64,000 nucleotides of DNA from Timema cristinae. Its lineage: Eukaryota > Arthropoda > Insecta > Phasmatodea > Timematidae. Positions 12,323 through 24,254 of the stretch are shown here, in pieces; position 1 is the stretch's first letter, and every line of letters starts with the position of its first letter. A program made the translations under genes and the position numbers. The stretch spans positions 32,448,061 to 32,512,060 of the forward strand of contig JBCFYV010000001.1 in NCBI GenBank assembly GCA_039000515.1, in the 5' to 3' direction. Below the pieces are notes generated by a model. That model saw only the letters and a program-made list of their open reading frames with translations. It ran no database searches and was not told the DNA's origin.

Positions 12323-12804
12323 ACAAGTTAAGAGCTTACTTCTGATCGGTAAAATGGTTTTGGCTCCTAGTCCTAATAAGACAGATGGTAATACAAAAAC
12401 AATTTTTTCGAGTTTAAGGGGTCATGAAATGTCAGCATCCATCAAAATATTAAATTCGATTTCTTTGACGACCACAATACTCTTCCTCAGTAGGAAGAGT
12501 CGGGTGAAAGTAAAAACAAGAAGAGGGAAACATTAAACTTTTTTTTAGCACTGAATCTTATTACCCGTTTGGATCATATAACTAATATCAAACATTAAGC
12601 GTCAATCCCAAGTGTCAGAAATAAATGTAAATGTTTTGTGACATGGAGTTTTATAAAATTGTTTTTTTTTACATCCATTACTTTTTCCAGCATTTGGCCT
12701 AGGTTAGTTTTTTATTCAAGCCATATATTTTCCACTACCGTCTTACTAGGCTTGTCGTAGCTTCATATGCCTTATAACCTAGCTTAATATTGGGGCAGGG
12801 ACAA

Positions 12805-12957
12805 AATCCGGGCACACGGCTGTAAATTATTTATCAATGTGAAAGGGTAGACCCAATTTCATGTGATACATTTTTCTGCTATACCGGGAATCGAGCCCCG
12901 GACCCTTAGCTCAGTAGACATTTACGCTACTGACTTAGCTAATGTGTCAGAATTGTT
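12805..12957 (-). mobile_element. SINE-C copy, 5' half
   Basis: On the minus strand: ATTAGCTAAGTCAGTAGCGT, CTGAGCTAAGGGTCCGGGGC, B-box TCGATTCCCGGTATAG, then CCCTTTCACATTGATAAA. Confidence 0.7.
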
Positions 12958-13221
12958 TTTAAAGTCTTGTATTAAATTATATTATGAACCAATGTTAATC
13001 TAACAAAGTTCCTAAACTTGTAATCGATTTAGAGACACGGAATTCACTTTTTTGTCAAATCACCTATTTGTAGTTTTATATTTTTCGTCTATTAACATAT
13101 TTTATGTCAATTAATATAGTTTCTTAAAAAAATTCGTGTGAACACTAACGTTTTATAATTGTGTCTATAAATATTTATCGTTGCTATCGTAATTTAACTT
13201 TCTTGAATACAATTTTTTTTA

Positions 13222-13728
13222 GCATCGCTTCTTACTACCTGTTCAGGTAATACGCTTATGTACTAATTACGCTATTGGTTTAGGTGATGAGGATGGTTAT
13301 ATTTATATTATTATTATTATTATTATTATTTAGCACCGCGTCTTACTACCCGTCCGGGTTATACGCTTTAAGTACCAAGTACGCTAATGGATTAGGAATT
13401 GGTAAGGTTGAATTAAAGGAAATGAACCCGCATTTCCATGGAGGAAGGTGGAAAAACCACCCCCAGTTCACCCGACCGAGATTCGAACCTTGATCTCCCC
13501 ATCCTCAGTTGTAGAGCTCAAAATGACTAGCGTGTTAGCCAACTACGCCACCAAGGCGGGTGTTATATTTAGAGGTAGAATACATTTGCGTAGAGGGAAA
13601 GTGGAAAACCATTTTGGAAAAACCACCGTCAATACACCTGACTAAGATTCGAACCTCGATACCTCAGTCATCAGTAATTTAGTCTACTGCGAGAGTAGCG
13701 CTTCAGACCATACGGCCACCGAAGCAGA
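13222..13728 (-). mobile_element. older SINE-B (B2 head), split by a younger SINE-B
   Basis: The 3' tail lies at 13222-13295 and the head at 13572-13728 (minus strand GGTGGCCGTATGGTCTGAAG, B-box GAGGTTCGAATCTTAGTC). The parts are continuous once the insertion at 13306-13561 and one copy of its target duplication are removed. Confidence 0.88.
13306..13561 (-). mobile_element. SINE-B (B1 head), nested, full length
   Basis: Head CCCGCCTTGGTGGCGTAGTT, B-box AAGGTTCGAATCTCGGTCGG, tail GGGTAGTAAGACGCGGTGCT followed by (AAT)n on the minus strand. It is bounded by a perfect 10-bp target duplication GTTATATTTA at 13296-13305 and 13562-13571. Confidence 0.92.
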
Positions 13729-13941
13729 TTTGAATAAATTTAAATCAAAATAGAAGTTTTGATCTAATTAATTAAGTATTTATATTTGAATGAATAATCT
13801 TTCCTTCACAAAGATTGTTGGTTTCAAATCTGTGGCGAACATCACATTCTAATTGGAAGAGTTCACTCTTTTAATGGCTTACTTTCACTATTAAATTTCA
13901 ACTAATTATTTGTGTCAGCTCTGTCGTCCGCTTGAACTTAC

Positions 13942-14007
13942 TCTGAAAGGTTTTAGAATCCTTCTCAGCTCTCCGGACTCGTTCAGTTTTTCGATAGTCT
14001 CTCCATC
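13942..14007 (-). CDS. GRXCR1-like protein, linker exon
   Basis: A 66-base exon of 22 codons reading DGETIEKLNESGELRRILKP then FR. It follows an acceptor (GTTTGTTCGCAG) and ends at a donor GTAAGT, both phase 0, so it joins in frame with the glutaredoxin exon (ending QHIG) and the terminal cysteine-rich exon. The LNESGEL...IL pattern is the C-terminal helix of the glutaredoxin fold in this protein family. It was found by looking for the expected missing piece between the two larger exons; exact phase agreement on both sides makes chance unlikely. The neighbouring intron is packed with SINEs (13222-13728, 14341-14755). Confidence 0.88.
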
Positions 14008-14340
14008 CTGCGAACAAACAAGAACACCCAAAAAGAAGATAAGTAATTGTTGGAAGTTTCAAACTTGACGACGCAGGATTAATGACTTTCACAATCTTGG
14101 CAAGGAAAACTCCTTTCTTTCGTCCTGTTTCCCCTGTCCTCCCTTCAAGTCAGAGGGGAATTGTCATAAATAAAAATATACACAATAAACCTAAAATACA
14201 ACTAAGCACAAACTTATATTAATTCAATATAACAAATTTTATTTTGTTATTTCAGCAATTCCTTTGCTACTCCTGAAAAGGCACATGCTTTATTTTAGAA
14301 GTATATTTAATATAAGCGTAATTAATGACTTTAACTCCCA

Positions 14341-14555
14341 TTCCGGTGGCCTCATGGTCACTGCCAATAATATACTAGACTGCCAATGATGGGGAGACCA
14401 AGGTTTTATCCCGGTCTGGTGTACTGAGGATTGTTTTCCACTCTCCCTCTACGCAAATGCATTTCTTCTAATTGCAACTTTCCTAATCCCTAACACACTA
14501 GAGTAATAATACATAGGTGTATACCCCTAACGGGTAGTAAGACGTGGTGCTAAGA
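14341..14555 (+). mobile_element. SINE-B copy (B2 head)
   Basis: Head CCGGTGGCCTCATGGTCACT, CTAGACTGCCAATGATGGGG, GGTGTACTGAGGATTGTTTT, tail GGGTAGTAAGACGTGGTGCT. Confidence 0.85.
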
Positions 14556-14574
14556 AAATTAATGACCTAATGCA

Positions 14575-14755
14575 AGTGATAGGAAGGAGAAGGAAATACA
14601 ACCCGCATTAGAGTGGAGAGAGGATATATAAACCACTATAACATTCACATGTGAGAAATTACCACACGAGTTTACCCGGATGAGAATCGAGCCTTGATCT
14701 TCCAGACATAGCAATCCGGTCAGTTGCGAGGCTAATACCTTAAAACTAGTGACCC
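14575..14755 (-). mobile_element. SINE-B copy, diverged
   Basis: A minus-strand remnant directly beside the previous copy in opposite orientation; body signature near CCTCTCTCCACTCTAATGCG and B-box-like GGCTCGATTCTCATCC. Confidence 0.6.
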
Positions 14756-15842
14756 GGAAAATTTAATGTGAAATGGTAGGCCTACCCAAATAAGTTTATA
14801 TAAGAAAGAAATACGTGTTTCTAAAAACATTTTTTTTTAATTAGCACACTTTAGTTTCAAGATGAGGGATTTATATTTTAGGATCAGCATTTAAATATAA
14901 GAAAACAATTTATTAAGTGGTAAGAGAGAAAAAATCTTATCAAAATCCGGTTAAACGATTTTGATTAAAATTAATATCTTCATATATTGTTAATTTTTAT
15001 CATTAAGTAACAAAATGGGAATTCTTATTTCCCAATGAAAATGACTGAGTTTACTTTATATTAAAAGAAAATTTCCTATTTTGATATCTTCGCACCTCTT
15101 TGAGATACGAAATATAACTAATCATTGCAAAGTTGTACTACGAAAAATAAAAAACCTTCATTTGAAATATATATTTTTTTAAACTAATAGTTTATGAAAT
15201 ATGGCCTGATATATAGTTTTAAAATTGAGGTCTGGGAAATTGATTGTTTTGTTCTTTGGTGAACAGAGATGTTACTTTTTCCTCAAGATGTTTTTGTTAC
15301 AGTGTATAATATTTCACTTACGCTCTTTACTGGAATGTTTCTGCAACAAAGTATTTGATATAATTTCACATATTTTACAAGTTTTGAGTAACTCTCCATT
15401 TTTAAGGAAAAGTAGCAAAAAGTCTCTTCGGTGCACCTAACCATTCATTTCAAAATAATTTTCTAGCCTCCATCTATTAAGAGGATGTGAAAAAACATAT
15501 GTCTAATGACCCCCCCCCCCCTGCCTAAGATCTGAATACAAGTTATAAAATAAAATTTAAAGGGAGTGAAGTTTTGAAAATAACTTTTGAAGAGAAAAAA
15601 CTAAATTGGGTAAGAAAAATTTGATAGTATCTTTTATTTTTAGACAAATGATTTACAAAAAGTTCATTAGTTTTTTTTTTTCGGCAAGGTTTATTAAAAT
15701 AATTATCACATCTTCATATTTTCTTTTGTTTACACAATTCATTTAGGTTTGGGAAAGGGGGGCTTAGACTGGAATTCGAAAAACACTATACTATTATATT
15801 ATGTTTTATTTGTTTTGATCCATTTCTATGTATTTTTTTAGT
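14756..15842. other. intronic DNA, no gene seen
   Basis: AT-rich with a poly-C run at about 15511-15521. An open frame at 15225-15440 has no recognisable product. Confidence 0.5.
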
Positions 15843-16095
15843 TCACCTTAGCTCAGTTAATAGCGTGTCCGGCTACTAAGTTTATGGTCCCGGGTCCAAT
15901 TCCCTGCATGAGCAACAAAAAAAAATTATCATTGGTAAATTTGGGTTTCTTCTTTCACAGTAATGAATTCATGTCGGGGGAGGGGGGGGCTGGATGTTAT
16001 GTTTGCTCTTTAATTAAGTTAATTTTTAAGCTGTGTACTGATGTAATCAGTCTGTTCAAAAAGTACACGTTAAATACCTCAAATAAATAAAATAT
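15843..16095 (+). mobile_element. SINE-C copy, full length
   Basis: Head CACCTTAGCTCAGTTAATAG, B-box GGTCCAATTCCCTGCATGAG, TTCACAGTAATGAATTCATG, and 3' end GTTCAAAAAGTACACGTTAA then ATACCTCAAATAAAT. Best copy of this family here. Confidence 0.85.
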
Positions 16096-16799
16096 GAAAT
16101 AAAATTATAATATTTACTATCGTGAACAAATAACCACACATAAATACACGTACAAAAATAAGCAACAAAAACAAATTTTGGAATGATCCTAGTTTTGGAT
16201 TAGTAGGGGTGAATAAGGAAAGGGCGGGAGAAGGTAACATATTCCGAAATGGTTCACTACCATTAAAGCTTTCACTTAAAGCAACATCAATGTTAGTATT
16301 CGTCTTGTATGTCAGGACAAAGGCTTAGTTTTGTCTGCTAGAAATTTCCTGAAAAGACCTTGAATGTTATTTGAACACCTAAGTTGTTATAAATAATAAA
16401 CAAACTGATAATGTCTGGTAAGATTACCTTATATAGATTACGAAACAACACAATTTCCTTTGCCCCTCCTCCCCTCTTCCAACCACCCTTCTATCCAACT
16501 CCCCTTTGAAACGTGTGTTGTTTTCAAGGTTCGTATATATAAGGTATACAAGCCTACTTGGGACATGACTTGTTTATTAATTAGCTTACCCACACGCTAA
16601 GGTATTAAAGAAAGATTTCACGGGCTTGGTTGCTGCGTATAGCTTGAATTTCTTACGAATGAACATTTGAAACAGCGTTTAGAAAATACATACTTTATTT
16701 TTTGTTATCATTGAATGCAATTTTACTACATTATTAGTGTTATTTTCTAAGTGGGTCAATCTCATTGGTAAAGTGGTCGCTTCATAACCCAATTTGTTT

Positions 16800-17008
16800 T
16801 AACACCGCGTCTTACGGTTCATACGCTTCTAATTATGCTAATGGGGTAGGAATTGGGAAGGTTGAATTTATAGGAAGTGAACCCACATTTGCATGATGGT
16901 AGAGTGGAAAACCGTTTGGTACAAACCACCCCCAGTTCACCCGACCGTGATAAGAATCTCAATCTCCCCGTCCTCAGCAGTCCAGTTCAACACGAAACTA
17001 GCGCATTC
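16800..17008 (-). mobile_element. SINE-B copy
   Basis: Minus-strand tail CGTAAGACGCGGTGTT and body with TGGTTTGTACCAAACGG. The head is cut off near GCGCTAGTTTCGTG, where unrelated sequence begins. Confidence 0.8.
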
Positions 17009-17082
17009 CCTTCTTTGGGTTTGCCAGTAAATACTCTGAACATGGTTCTAGATTCTCCCATCCACGTTGAATGTACTGCCTA

Positions 17083-17083
17083 G

Positions 17084-17128
<45 letters not shown>

Positions 17129-17371
17129 AATAATATTTATCTACTACCCAATAGGGCAATACGCTTAAGTATTAATTACGCTATTGGGTTTGGAATAGGG
17201 AAGGTTGAATTTAAAGGAAGTGAAGCCGCATTGGCGTGTAGGAAGAGTATAAAACCATTTAAGAAACAGCACCCCCATTTCATCCGACCGTGATTCGAGC
17301 CTCGATTTTCCTCGGCATTCTAGCTCAAATTGATACAAACCCGTTAGCTAACTACGCCACTGAGACGGGTT
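17083..17371 (-). mobile_element. SINE-B copy (B1 head) with (AAT)n tail
   Basis: Starts (minus) with CCCGTCTCAGTGGCGTAGTT and GCTAACGGG, B-box GGCTCGAATCACGG, and ends in GGGTAGTAGATAAATATT followed by an ATT/AAT run at 17085-17140. Confidence 0.85.
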
Positions 17372-17761
17372 GCCCATAGTAATCTACTAGACTTGATTAT
17401 CCTAACAATATCTTGTGATTAGTACAGGGTATGTAGCTCATCATTATATAGCCTCTTCCCCTCCTCAGTAACCTCATCTCTTTTTGAACTAAATTCCTAA
17501 GAACCTTGTTTTTGAACTAAAAAAAGTCTTCATTTAATTGGATCTTAACACTATAACAAATATTATTTAAGTGTCATTAATGCTCACGTTCTTAATTAAT
17601 CTTAATCTACATACTGATCGAATATCTGATATTGGTAAGGCTTGCTCAGTACCATGGCGAGGGTAGTTTTGTTAAATGATGTGGTTTTCCACCCTCTCTT
17701 TCACACATAGACCAAGTCGTTAATAATGCTAGCATTTAACGTTTGCAATTTTTAATAAATG

Positions 17762-17995
17762 ACCCGCATCGGTGGCCACATGATCTGAATGTTTAGTTCA
17801 TTTACATTAGTCTGATTGAAAGGTGATGAGACCGGTGTTCGAATCACGGACATATGTACTGTACAGGAGGTGATATTTCCTAAATTGGTTTCCACTTTTT
17901 TTCTCCACGAAAATATAAGTATATTTCCCCTAAAATTGTATCTTCTTCCTCCATACCTAGTAGCGTAATAACCAAATGGGTTTCAAGACTAGGCG
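17762..17995 (+). mobile_element. SINE-B copy (B2 head), diverged
   Basis: Head CCCGCATCGGTGGCCACATG, B-box GGTGTTCGAATCACGG, body TTTTCTCCACGAAAATATAA, tail remnant AGTAGCGTAATAACC. Confidence 0.7.
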
Positions 17996-18564
17996 AGGAA
18001 AAAAATAGCAACTTTTTTTAAAATATTCAAAGTTGGGAAAAATGCGATTAAATTATATATAACTAACATTGAAAACTCTTTTCGAACATTCGATGGTATT
18101 TTTCTTCAATTATAGTTTTGTTTTTACTGTTAACTATTTATACCAGAGAGATGCTAACATTGATATATGTGGTTTAGTATTTTATGTTAGTTTCTGAGCT
18201 GTAAATGTGAAGAATAAACTTATAATTTCTTAACTAATTAAAGAGCTCTTACTTGACTTGTTATAAACACAAGCATCCACGAGGATATAACTGTTTTCTA
18301 TTTTGATCGTGTTACAAAATTATTAAATTTCTTAATTAGTAGTGTTAATACTTTTTTTAAAAAATGACACCAGAACGCCTCACGATTGCATTAAAACTTT
18401 TCCTAGTCTATAAAGAAAGTGGGACAGAGTAAAACTTATGTGCCTTTGTTATATCAGAATATTAATTACCTGAATTAAAATGTATGGTACAGTGCACTGC
18501 ACAAACATTCTCGCTTCTTTGCCTTAAAATGAAGCCATTTACTAATGGGGAAAGAATCAGAAAG

Positions 18565-18732
18565 GAAGCATTTTAGAAGTAATCTACCTGAATTTGCGTG
18601 GAAGGAGCGTGGGAAACCATTGAGGAAAAACCATCCGCATTAGACCCGACTGGGATTCGAACCTCGATTTTTCCATCACCAGCAGGCCAGTCTAACACGA
18701 GAGTGACGTATAAATTAGCTAATGAAGCGGGC
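18565..18732 (-). mobile_element. SINE-B copy, 5' half
   Basis: Minus strand: CCCGCTTCATTAGCTAATTT, B-box GAGGTTCGAATCCCAGTCGG, GGTTTTTCCTCAATGGTTTC, CTCCTTCCACGCAAATTCAG. Tail missing. Confidence 0.75.
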
Positions 18733-19340
18733 AATTAGCTTGTTTCTAAATCAAAATTTATTTTAAAGCTTTCAACTAGATATCTTAAATTCTCAATTAT
18801 TTTCTTATTTTTGTTAGTTTTTTGGAGGAATTCTCTGTGATTTCCCTGTTGTATTTTCAGATACAAACAATAATTATCTGTGTTATCCCGTTTTAATGTA
18901 TTCATACACCACTTTTATACTGTGTCATAAATTTTGACAACTGTAATATACACATAGTGACCTTTTGTCATTGTTCTATGTTCCGAATTTGTTTTGCGTC
19001 TTATCTATAAAATGTATCATGATAGTATGGTCTTAGTATGATGTTGACATAGGTCGCTACAGTGGCCTATAGATTCTTTGCCGGTTCTATGGGTCACTAG
19101 GGTAACTATGTGGTATTTTCTGGCTCATTCACCTAAACAAACACACATATGTACACACTGGGTCACACGCACTACTGTGCTCGTAACAGGAACTAGACTT
19201 TATAATATGAGTTTCCTGTTCTAGACACACCATATCCTCCACTAAATTCAAACCCGTTTAAGTTGAGAGTGATTCTGGACCTTAGTTCATTCGGCATATT
19301 CATTCTCGTATTATTTTGTTTATTATTCTCAGGTTCTTAA

Positions 19341-19534
19341 TAGTACGTCTGGTACATAGCAAATAAAGCCAAAAAGCTGCACTTTTTGATTGGAATATGC
19401 CACCTTCTATAGTCATATGTAATGGGAAAAGAGACCTTTTCAGATAGGGAGCCACTTGAAAATCCGTGCAGGACACCAAAATGGCGGCCATTTATAGCCG
19501 CCATTTTAGTGTTCTTAATTCCATGGTATCTCAG
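19341..19534 (+). repeat. left TIR of the 3.5 kb transposon
   Basis: Matches the reverse complement of 22634-22818 with scattered differences. An internal hairpin (AAAATGGCGGC / GCCGCCATTTT, 8-base loop) sits near its inner end and is conserved, with changes, in the other TIR. Confidence 0.85.
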
Positions 19535-19988
19535 CATCCAATATTCCGATTTAAGTTTTATTTTTTTGTTTGAAAGCTCTTGCTAAGAATAAACTAATTG
19601 GTTATCTTATATTTATCTCTAAGCTTTAAGGTTTCTCCACAATTTAAGAATTTATGAAGATTTCACTTTTCTCACAAATTTCATTGCTAACTATCTTTTT
19701 TACTGTTCATAATATATCCTTTATAGGTGATATAAAAAAGAAAGATAATTATTTTTTATTTCCATTGATACCAAGAAAATCTGTTTTAATAAACTACTTC
19801 TTGAGAAATTACTGGTCAAATGAAACTAGACTTTGGTTTTTAATATTTCGTTTGCTTTACTATTACAATAAGATAGTAACATAATGTTTACAAAAATGTT
19901 TGAATAATAGGAATGCTCCTGCAAATTAACTTCTTCTTAGCAGCTTAAATGTCTCTAAATCAAGTTATCCTCTTCCTCATCTTCCGAA

Positions 19989-22365
19989 TCATACCTGGAA
20001 CAAATTAATTATTTTCATATAAACTCTTAAAAAGTTAACAAGTACTTTTGAGTCTTTTAGTGTAAATGCATCTTTGAGCAGACTGTATAAAACAGCAGCA
20101 CTAGTCTGATGCATTGCCCTTGCTTTTGTTACAAGAGTAACTTTAAGACACGCCTCTGCTCCCGCCTCTGTCTTGATTCCAGAATTTGCCACCAAACTAG
20201 TCCAGCCACTACCCTCAAGAATCTGGCCAAGCACCTTCAGAAAGGCCTGCTCAATATGAAACGCTGCAAACATGGCTACAAATTTGGATTCACCATAAAA
20301 CTCAGGCCAGTTCCACTGGATGGATTTAGTCAAGGCAAATAGAGGTTGATCCACACATATTATAGGAATTTGTCTTGGATTTAAAAACGTAATTTTTCTT
20401 ATTTGATCCATTCCATGCTTCAACATTGACGGCGAAGAAGAACATTCATTGAATAGAGGTAAAAGAGAGTTACGTGTTAATTCAAATGATGAAGAGCCTA
20501 CCTTTGAAGCATAGAACGCTGCCCAGGAAAGATCTAAGGGCCCATCTTTTTTTGTCGCTAAGAATATGGTCTATCCATTCCTGTTCCGTTTTCCACTCGG
20601 ATCCAAATTTAGAAGTTGACATCTGAGAACAGGTTATCTCGCTTGCTATTGGCACAGGAGGTTGCTTGGAAGGCAGTGTTACAGTCTTGACAACATTGTA
20701 GCTGTCTGGAAGCTCTGGCACTTTCCTGCTAATTTGATCGACACACGAAATGCTTGTGGCAAAATTACGAGGCTCACCAACTTCTCCTTAGCCAGGAATT
20801 TTAAAGATAGAAATTGCTGTTCCGTGGAAAGATTATTCTGAAGTTGTACTGCTGTAGTAATGATCAATGTTATCGTACGCACCAATAACAAAGAGACATG
20901 AAGCAAATTTGAGGGGCATAGGACACCTTCTTCTTGAGCTCTCTTAATCTCCAAGTGAGCCAGACTTGCTGTTATCTCCATAATTCTGTTTGGTGATATT
21001 AAGAGGCCTCTTTTATGCATGCTTTCAATTATTGTATTTTTTCGTGTTCTTCCAAATATAGACAGGCCCACGTATAATGGAACTGGTGGTTCATGACTTT
21101 TCTTATGACGAATAATGTTGCCTTTTGGAATGTTTTCACTGTGGTTGAAAACTATTAATTGGCTGATAGTGAAAGCAGGCTGAGTTGCTTTAGTCACATT
21201 CTCTGCTGAAGCATAGCCATGAAGTAAAGAACACAATAGAGAGAGAAGTGCCGGAGGAACGCTTGCAGCTTGTTGATCATCGTTCAGATGACCATCAAAC
21301 GTAACTTTGTGCTGGGCTATGATATTTCTAATTTGCTTAATAAATCTTTCACATGCAACAGCATCATCATCATCAAGGTTTTCAGAATGAATATATTTAA
21401 AAATATTAGCACCATCACGATAAAAGTAAGTAATCTCTGCCTGAAAGTTGAGAACTGTGGGAAGTGATCGAGAATTCTCTCGCGTAAACGGGTGGTATGT
21501 GTGTTTGGAAGGTCTTTACTTTTCATTCCTAGAATATTTGCAAGGATTTTTCATATATAGTCTTTAAGTGAGCCATTTTGAATACAATATCAGTATTATC
21601 AGATTCAAAGGCCTTGTTTCTCTCTCTTATGAATCGTGCAACGGAAGCAAATGCCATACTCTCGCAGATAGAGTTGACCTCTTCTTCTTTTACCCCAATT
21701 GATGCTCTCAACAATTGGTCAGGTTTGTATAGCTCTTCGAGTGGTACTTTGCTTCCTTAGCATTAAAATCGCCACCCTCTAGGAATGCTTTAAGGTTTGT
21801 GTTATTGGTAATATCGGCACATCTCTTAAGTTTATCGTCTTGTAGGGAAGCAATCTTATATAGAGGTTTTCGAGTAGTGCCCTTTTGATTGCATATAAAA
21901 CATATTTCATCTTTCATTTTAATAAATGATGTGGAACAACGCATTATTCCTTGGTTTTTTTTCATCTGGCTCTAATAAAGTCTGTGGACTGTTCTCATGT
22001 GAATCATTTGGCAAAGAGGATGAAACGTTTGCGTTTCTTTGCTCTGGCTAGTTTTGTTCTGTTGAAGTTAAGTGCACACTTTTTATGCCATTTTTCTTTA
22101 TTTTTTTTAATGTTCCTTCTATACCTTCACCCTCATTTAACTTTTGTACATCCAAACCATGGAGCAATGCACCAAGATTCTGAAATTCTGTAAAATTTTC
22201 CCAAAGCGTCTTGTATCCAGCACCAACAAGTGCTTTTGCAGTGTGTAAGGCTAGGCAAATCAAGCCTTCATCACTATATTCTTGACAAATGCAACATTTG
22301 GTCCAATCTATAACACGAAGCTCAAGTGGAGATTCAAAGTCAACATTTGCCAGCCTTGAAGTCAT
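19989..22365 (-). pseudogene. transposon-encoded protein, frameshifted
   Basis: Open segments run in order on the minus strand. 22048-22365 starts MTSRLANVDF and has a zinc-type CCICQ, GAGYKTLWENF and LNEGEGIEGTL. 21708-21965 has a second CFICNQKG pair and EAKYHSKSY. 21529-21714 and about 21430-21526 follow (TTRLRERILDHFP). 20679-21236 has PVPLYVGLSIFGRTRKNTII and EGVLCPSNLL. 20482-20721 starts MPELPDSYNVV. 19989-20426 has CVDQPLFALTKSIQWNWPE and HIEQAFLKVLG...GSGWTSL. Reading the other frame near 22070 gives KWHKKCALNFNRTKLARA, the expected family motif, so the break there is a simple frameshift in an A-rich run. The C-terminal third of the family protein appears to be missing before the left TIR. 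Not expressible as it stands. Confidence 0.8.
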
Positions 22366-22633
22366 TTTGAGAATAATTCAATTCTGTCTAATCTGCAAAA
22401 ATGAATGTTAAATGATTTATATGAGTATAATTTTATATTAGAATGAAAACAAATGTAAGAGAAATCACACACAAAAAACAAAAACAAATAAAAAAACTAA
22501 ACGAACACTAAAATCATTTTTTTTTAATTATGAGGAAATCTTAAGGCTTAGAGAAAAGTAAATACGATTAAAAATGTACTTAATAAGTGCTTTTAAACAA
22601 AAAAAGAAAAATTAAAATCGAACCATTAGGAAC

Positions 22634-22818
22634 TGAGATACAACCAATTCTAGGACTCCAAAATGGCGTCCATAAATAGTCGCCATTTTGGTGTCCTGCA
22701 CGGATTTTAATGTGGCTCCCTATCTGAAAAGGTCTCTTTTGACCTCATTTATGAACACAGAAAGTGGCATATTCCAATCAAAAAGTGCAGCTTTTTTTTT
22801 AATGTACCAGACGTACTA
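22634..22818 (-). repeat. right TIR of the 3.5 kb transposon
   Basis: Reverse complement of the left TIR. The internal hairpin arms here are CCAAAATGGCGTC and GTCGCCATTTTGG. Confidence 0.85.
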
Positions 22819-24250
22819 TAAATAAATCTTGATATCGCACTTGTATTGATTTTTGAATGAGTAGTTCATCAGGTACCTTATCACACCATTTGGTGGTTAG
22901 AATAAACTTCGACTTCAGTAGGATTTGAAACATCAAAATATCTCAGAAGTAGGGTAAAGTTTTGACAGACATTAACTTTACATTCATACCGGAACGAATC
23001 GTGTAGACTAATTTAGTGACCGCCTGTGTGGTCTCTTAGTCTGAGCTCCTGGCTATAGATCTAGTTGTCCCAGGTTTGATGCAGTGCCGCTTCCAGATTT
23101 TTCTGTAAAACTGTTGTTCTAAAACGATGTCAACTCAGCCTCGTGAGGGCAATTGAAGAGTTACTTGAATAAAGTCTAGAAAACTGAGATTAACGGCTGA
23201 AGGGTTCGTAGTTCTGACCATATGTTATCTGCAAATGTTGACACTATATTTTCCAACATAGGAAAGCCTCTCGGTCGGTATGGCTTGCTTGCGGGCTGAT
23301 GGAATGTAGTTTTTTTTTTGTAGTTTATTACTAGAGGACTACAGTAAAATTATGATTTAAGTTATTATCACTAATGTAAATAATATTTCTCTTAAAGGAA
23401 TAAATTACATTTAAAACACACACGAAAAAAGGTAAACTAATGTAATTATAGGTATCCTAAATAAATATATAAGTTACATAAATTATATTATAGTGGCAGC
23501 TAATTGGACATCGCGTGTAAAATAAAAAAACAACTTTATCACTGAATATTGTATTTAGTTGGTCTTGGTGTTAGCACACTTTATTATTGTGTATTACTAA
23601 ACCCAGAAGGTTTTATACAAACAAAAGAAATATAAAATACATTTCATGAATATGTGTTTAATTTCCCCATGGAGAAATTTCAAAGACGATAAATTGAAAA
23701 CTATTTCATCTTTCTATTTATTTTCTTTGCAAAATAAATATTTGCTCCTTCGAAACCTTAGGCTTTCATCAGTATTCCATAGTTATGATTGCCTCGTGAA
23801 TTGAAAACTACTCGCCTTTCTTGGAAAAGTGAATTATCTACCATTGATAGATAGGTTTTACACACGGTTGATTGATAAAAATAAATTCCTTTGATTGTGT
23901 TGTGCAAATGCTAACCACTAGATTTATAAAAACAGTAGACCTCGCTAATTTTTCTTTGGATTTAAAGTTGAAATATACCCAAATTTCAGTAAGATTTGAA
24001 GAAGATAATTTATTTTCTTTCTAACTTGATTACAAAATATAAATAACACTATATTTAATAATATATTATATTCTTAGAGAATAGGCATTGCTCACGCGGT
24101 TTAAGAAGTAAGTCTTGCAATACATTTAAAAATACTCATAGTACTTGATTGATTGCTTGGAAATTAAAATTAAAATCACTCGAGATGAATCGTTAAAAGA
24201 AAAACTGAGCGGCTGACATATTGAAACAGATAAGCAGATCGTAATAAAAC
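22819..24250. other. intronic DNA, no gene seen
   Basis: AT-rich. A weak tRNA-like head lies at 23020-23085 (GTGACCGCCTGTGTGGTCTC, CCCAGGTTTGATGCAG), perhaps an old SINE. Otherwise nothing recognised. Confidence 0.5.
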
Positions 24251-24254
24251 ATGT

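Larger units (their letters stand above)
6363..13941 (-). other. intron of the GRXCR1-like gene (7.6 kb)
   Basis: Bounded by GTAAGT at 13936-13941 and TTTTCAG at 6363-6369, read on the minus strand. It holds SINE-B, SINE-C, SINE-A and SINE-D copies, a small hairpin MITE and the 410-bp A/T triplet tract. No other coding signal was seen. Confidence 0.85.
19341..22818 (-). mobile_element. 3.5 kb DNA transposon with about 190-bp TIRs, decayed
   Basis: Left and right ends are inverted repeats of about 190 bp, both starting TAGTACGTCTGGTACAT and sharing AGCTGCACTTTTTGATTGGA, AGAGACCTTTTCAGATAGGG and AAAATCCGTGCAGGACACCA. The flanking bases allow a TA duplication but do not prove it. The interior is a minus-strand coding region broken by frameshifts (19989-22365). 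Its product belongs to a large family of uncharacterised multi-copy proteins I know from cnidarians, lancelets, fish and insects. I do not assign a superfamily. Confidence 0.85.

Noticed and set aside
19654..19884. Plus-strand frame of 76 codons inside the 3.5 kb transposon
   Set aside because: AT-driven composition, opposite strand to the real coding region, no family match.
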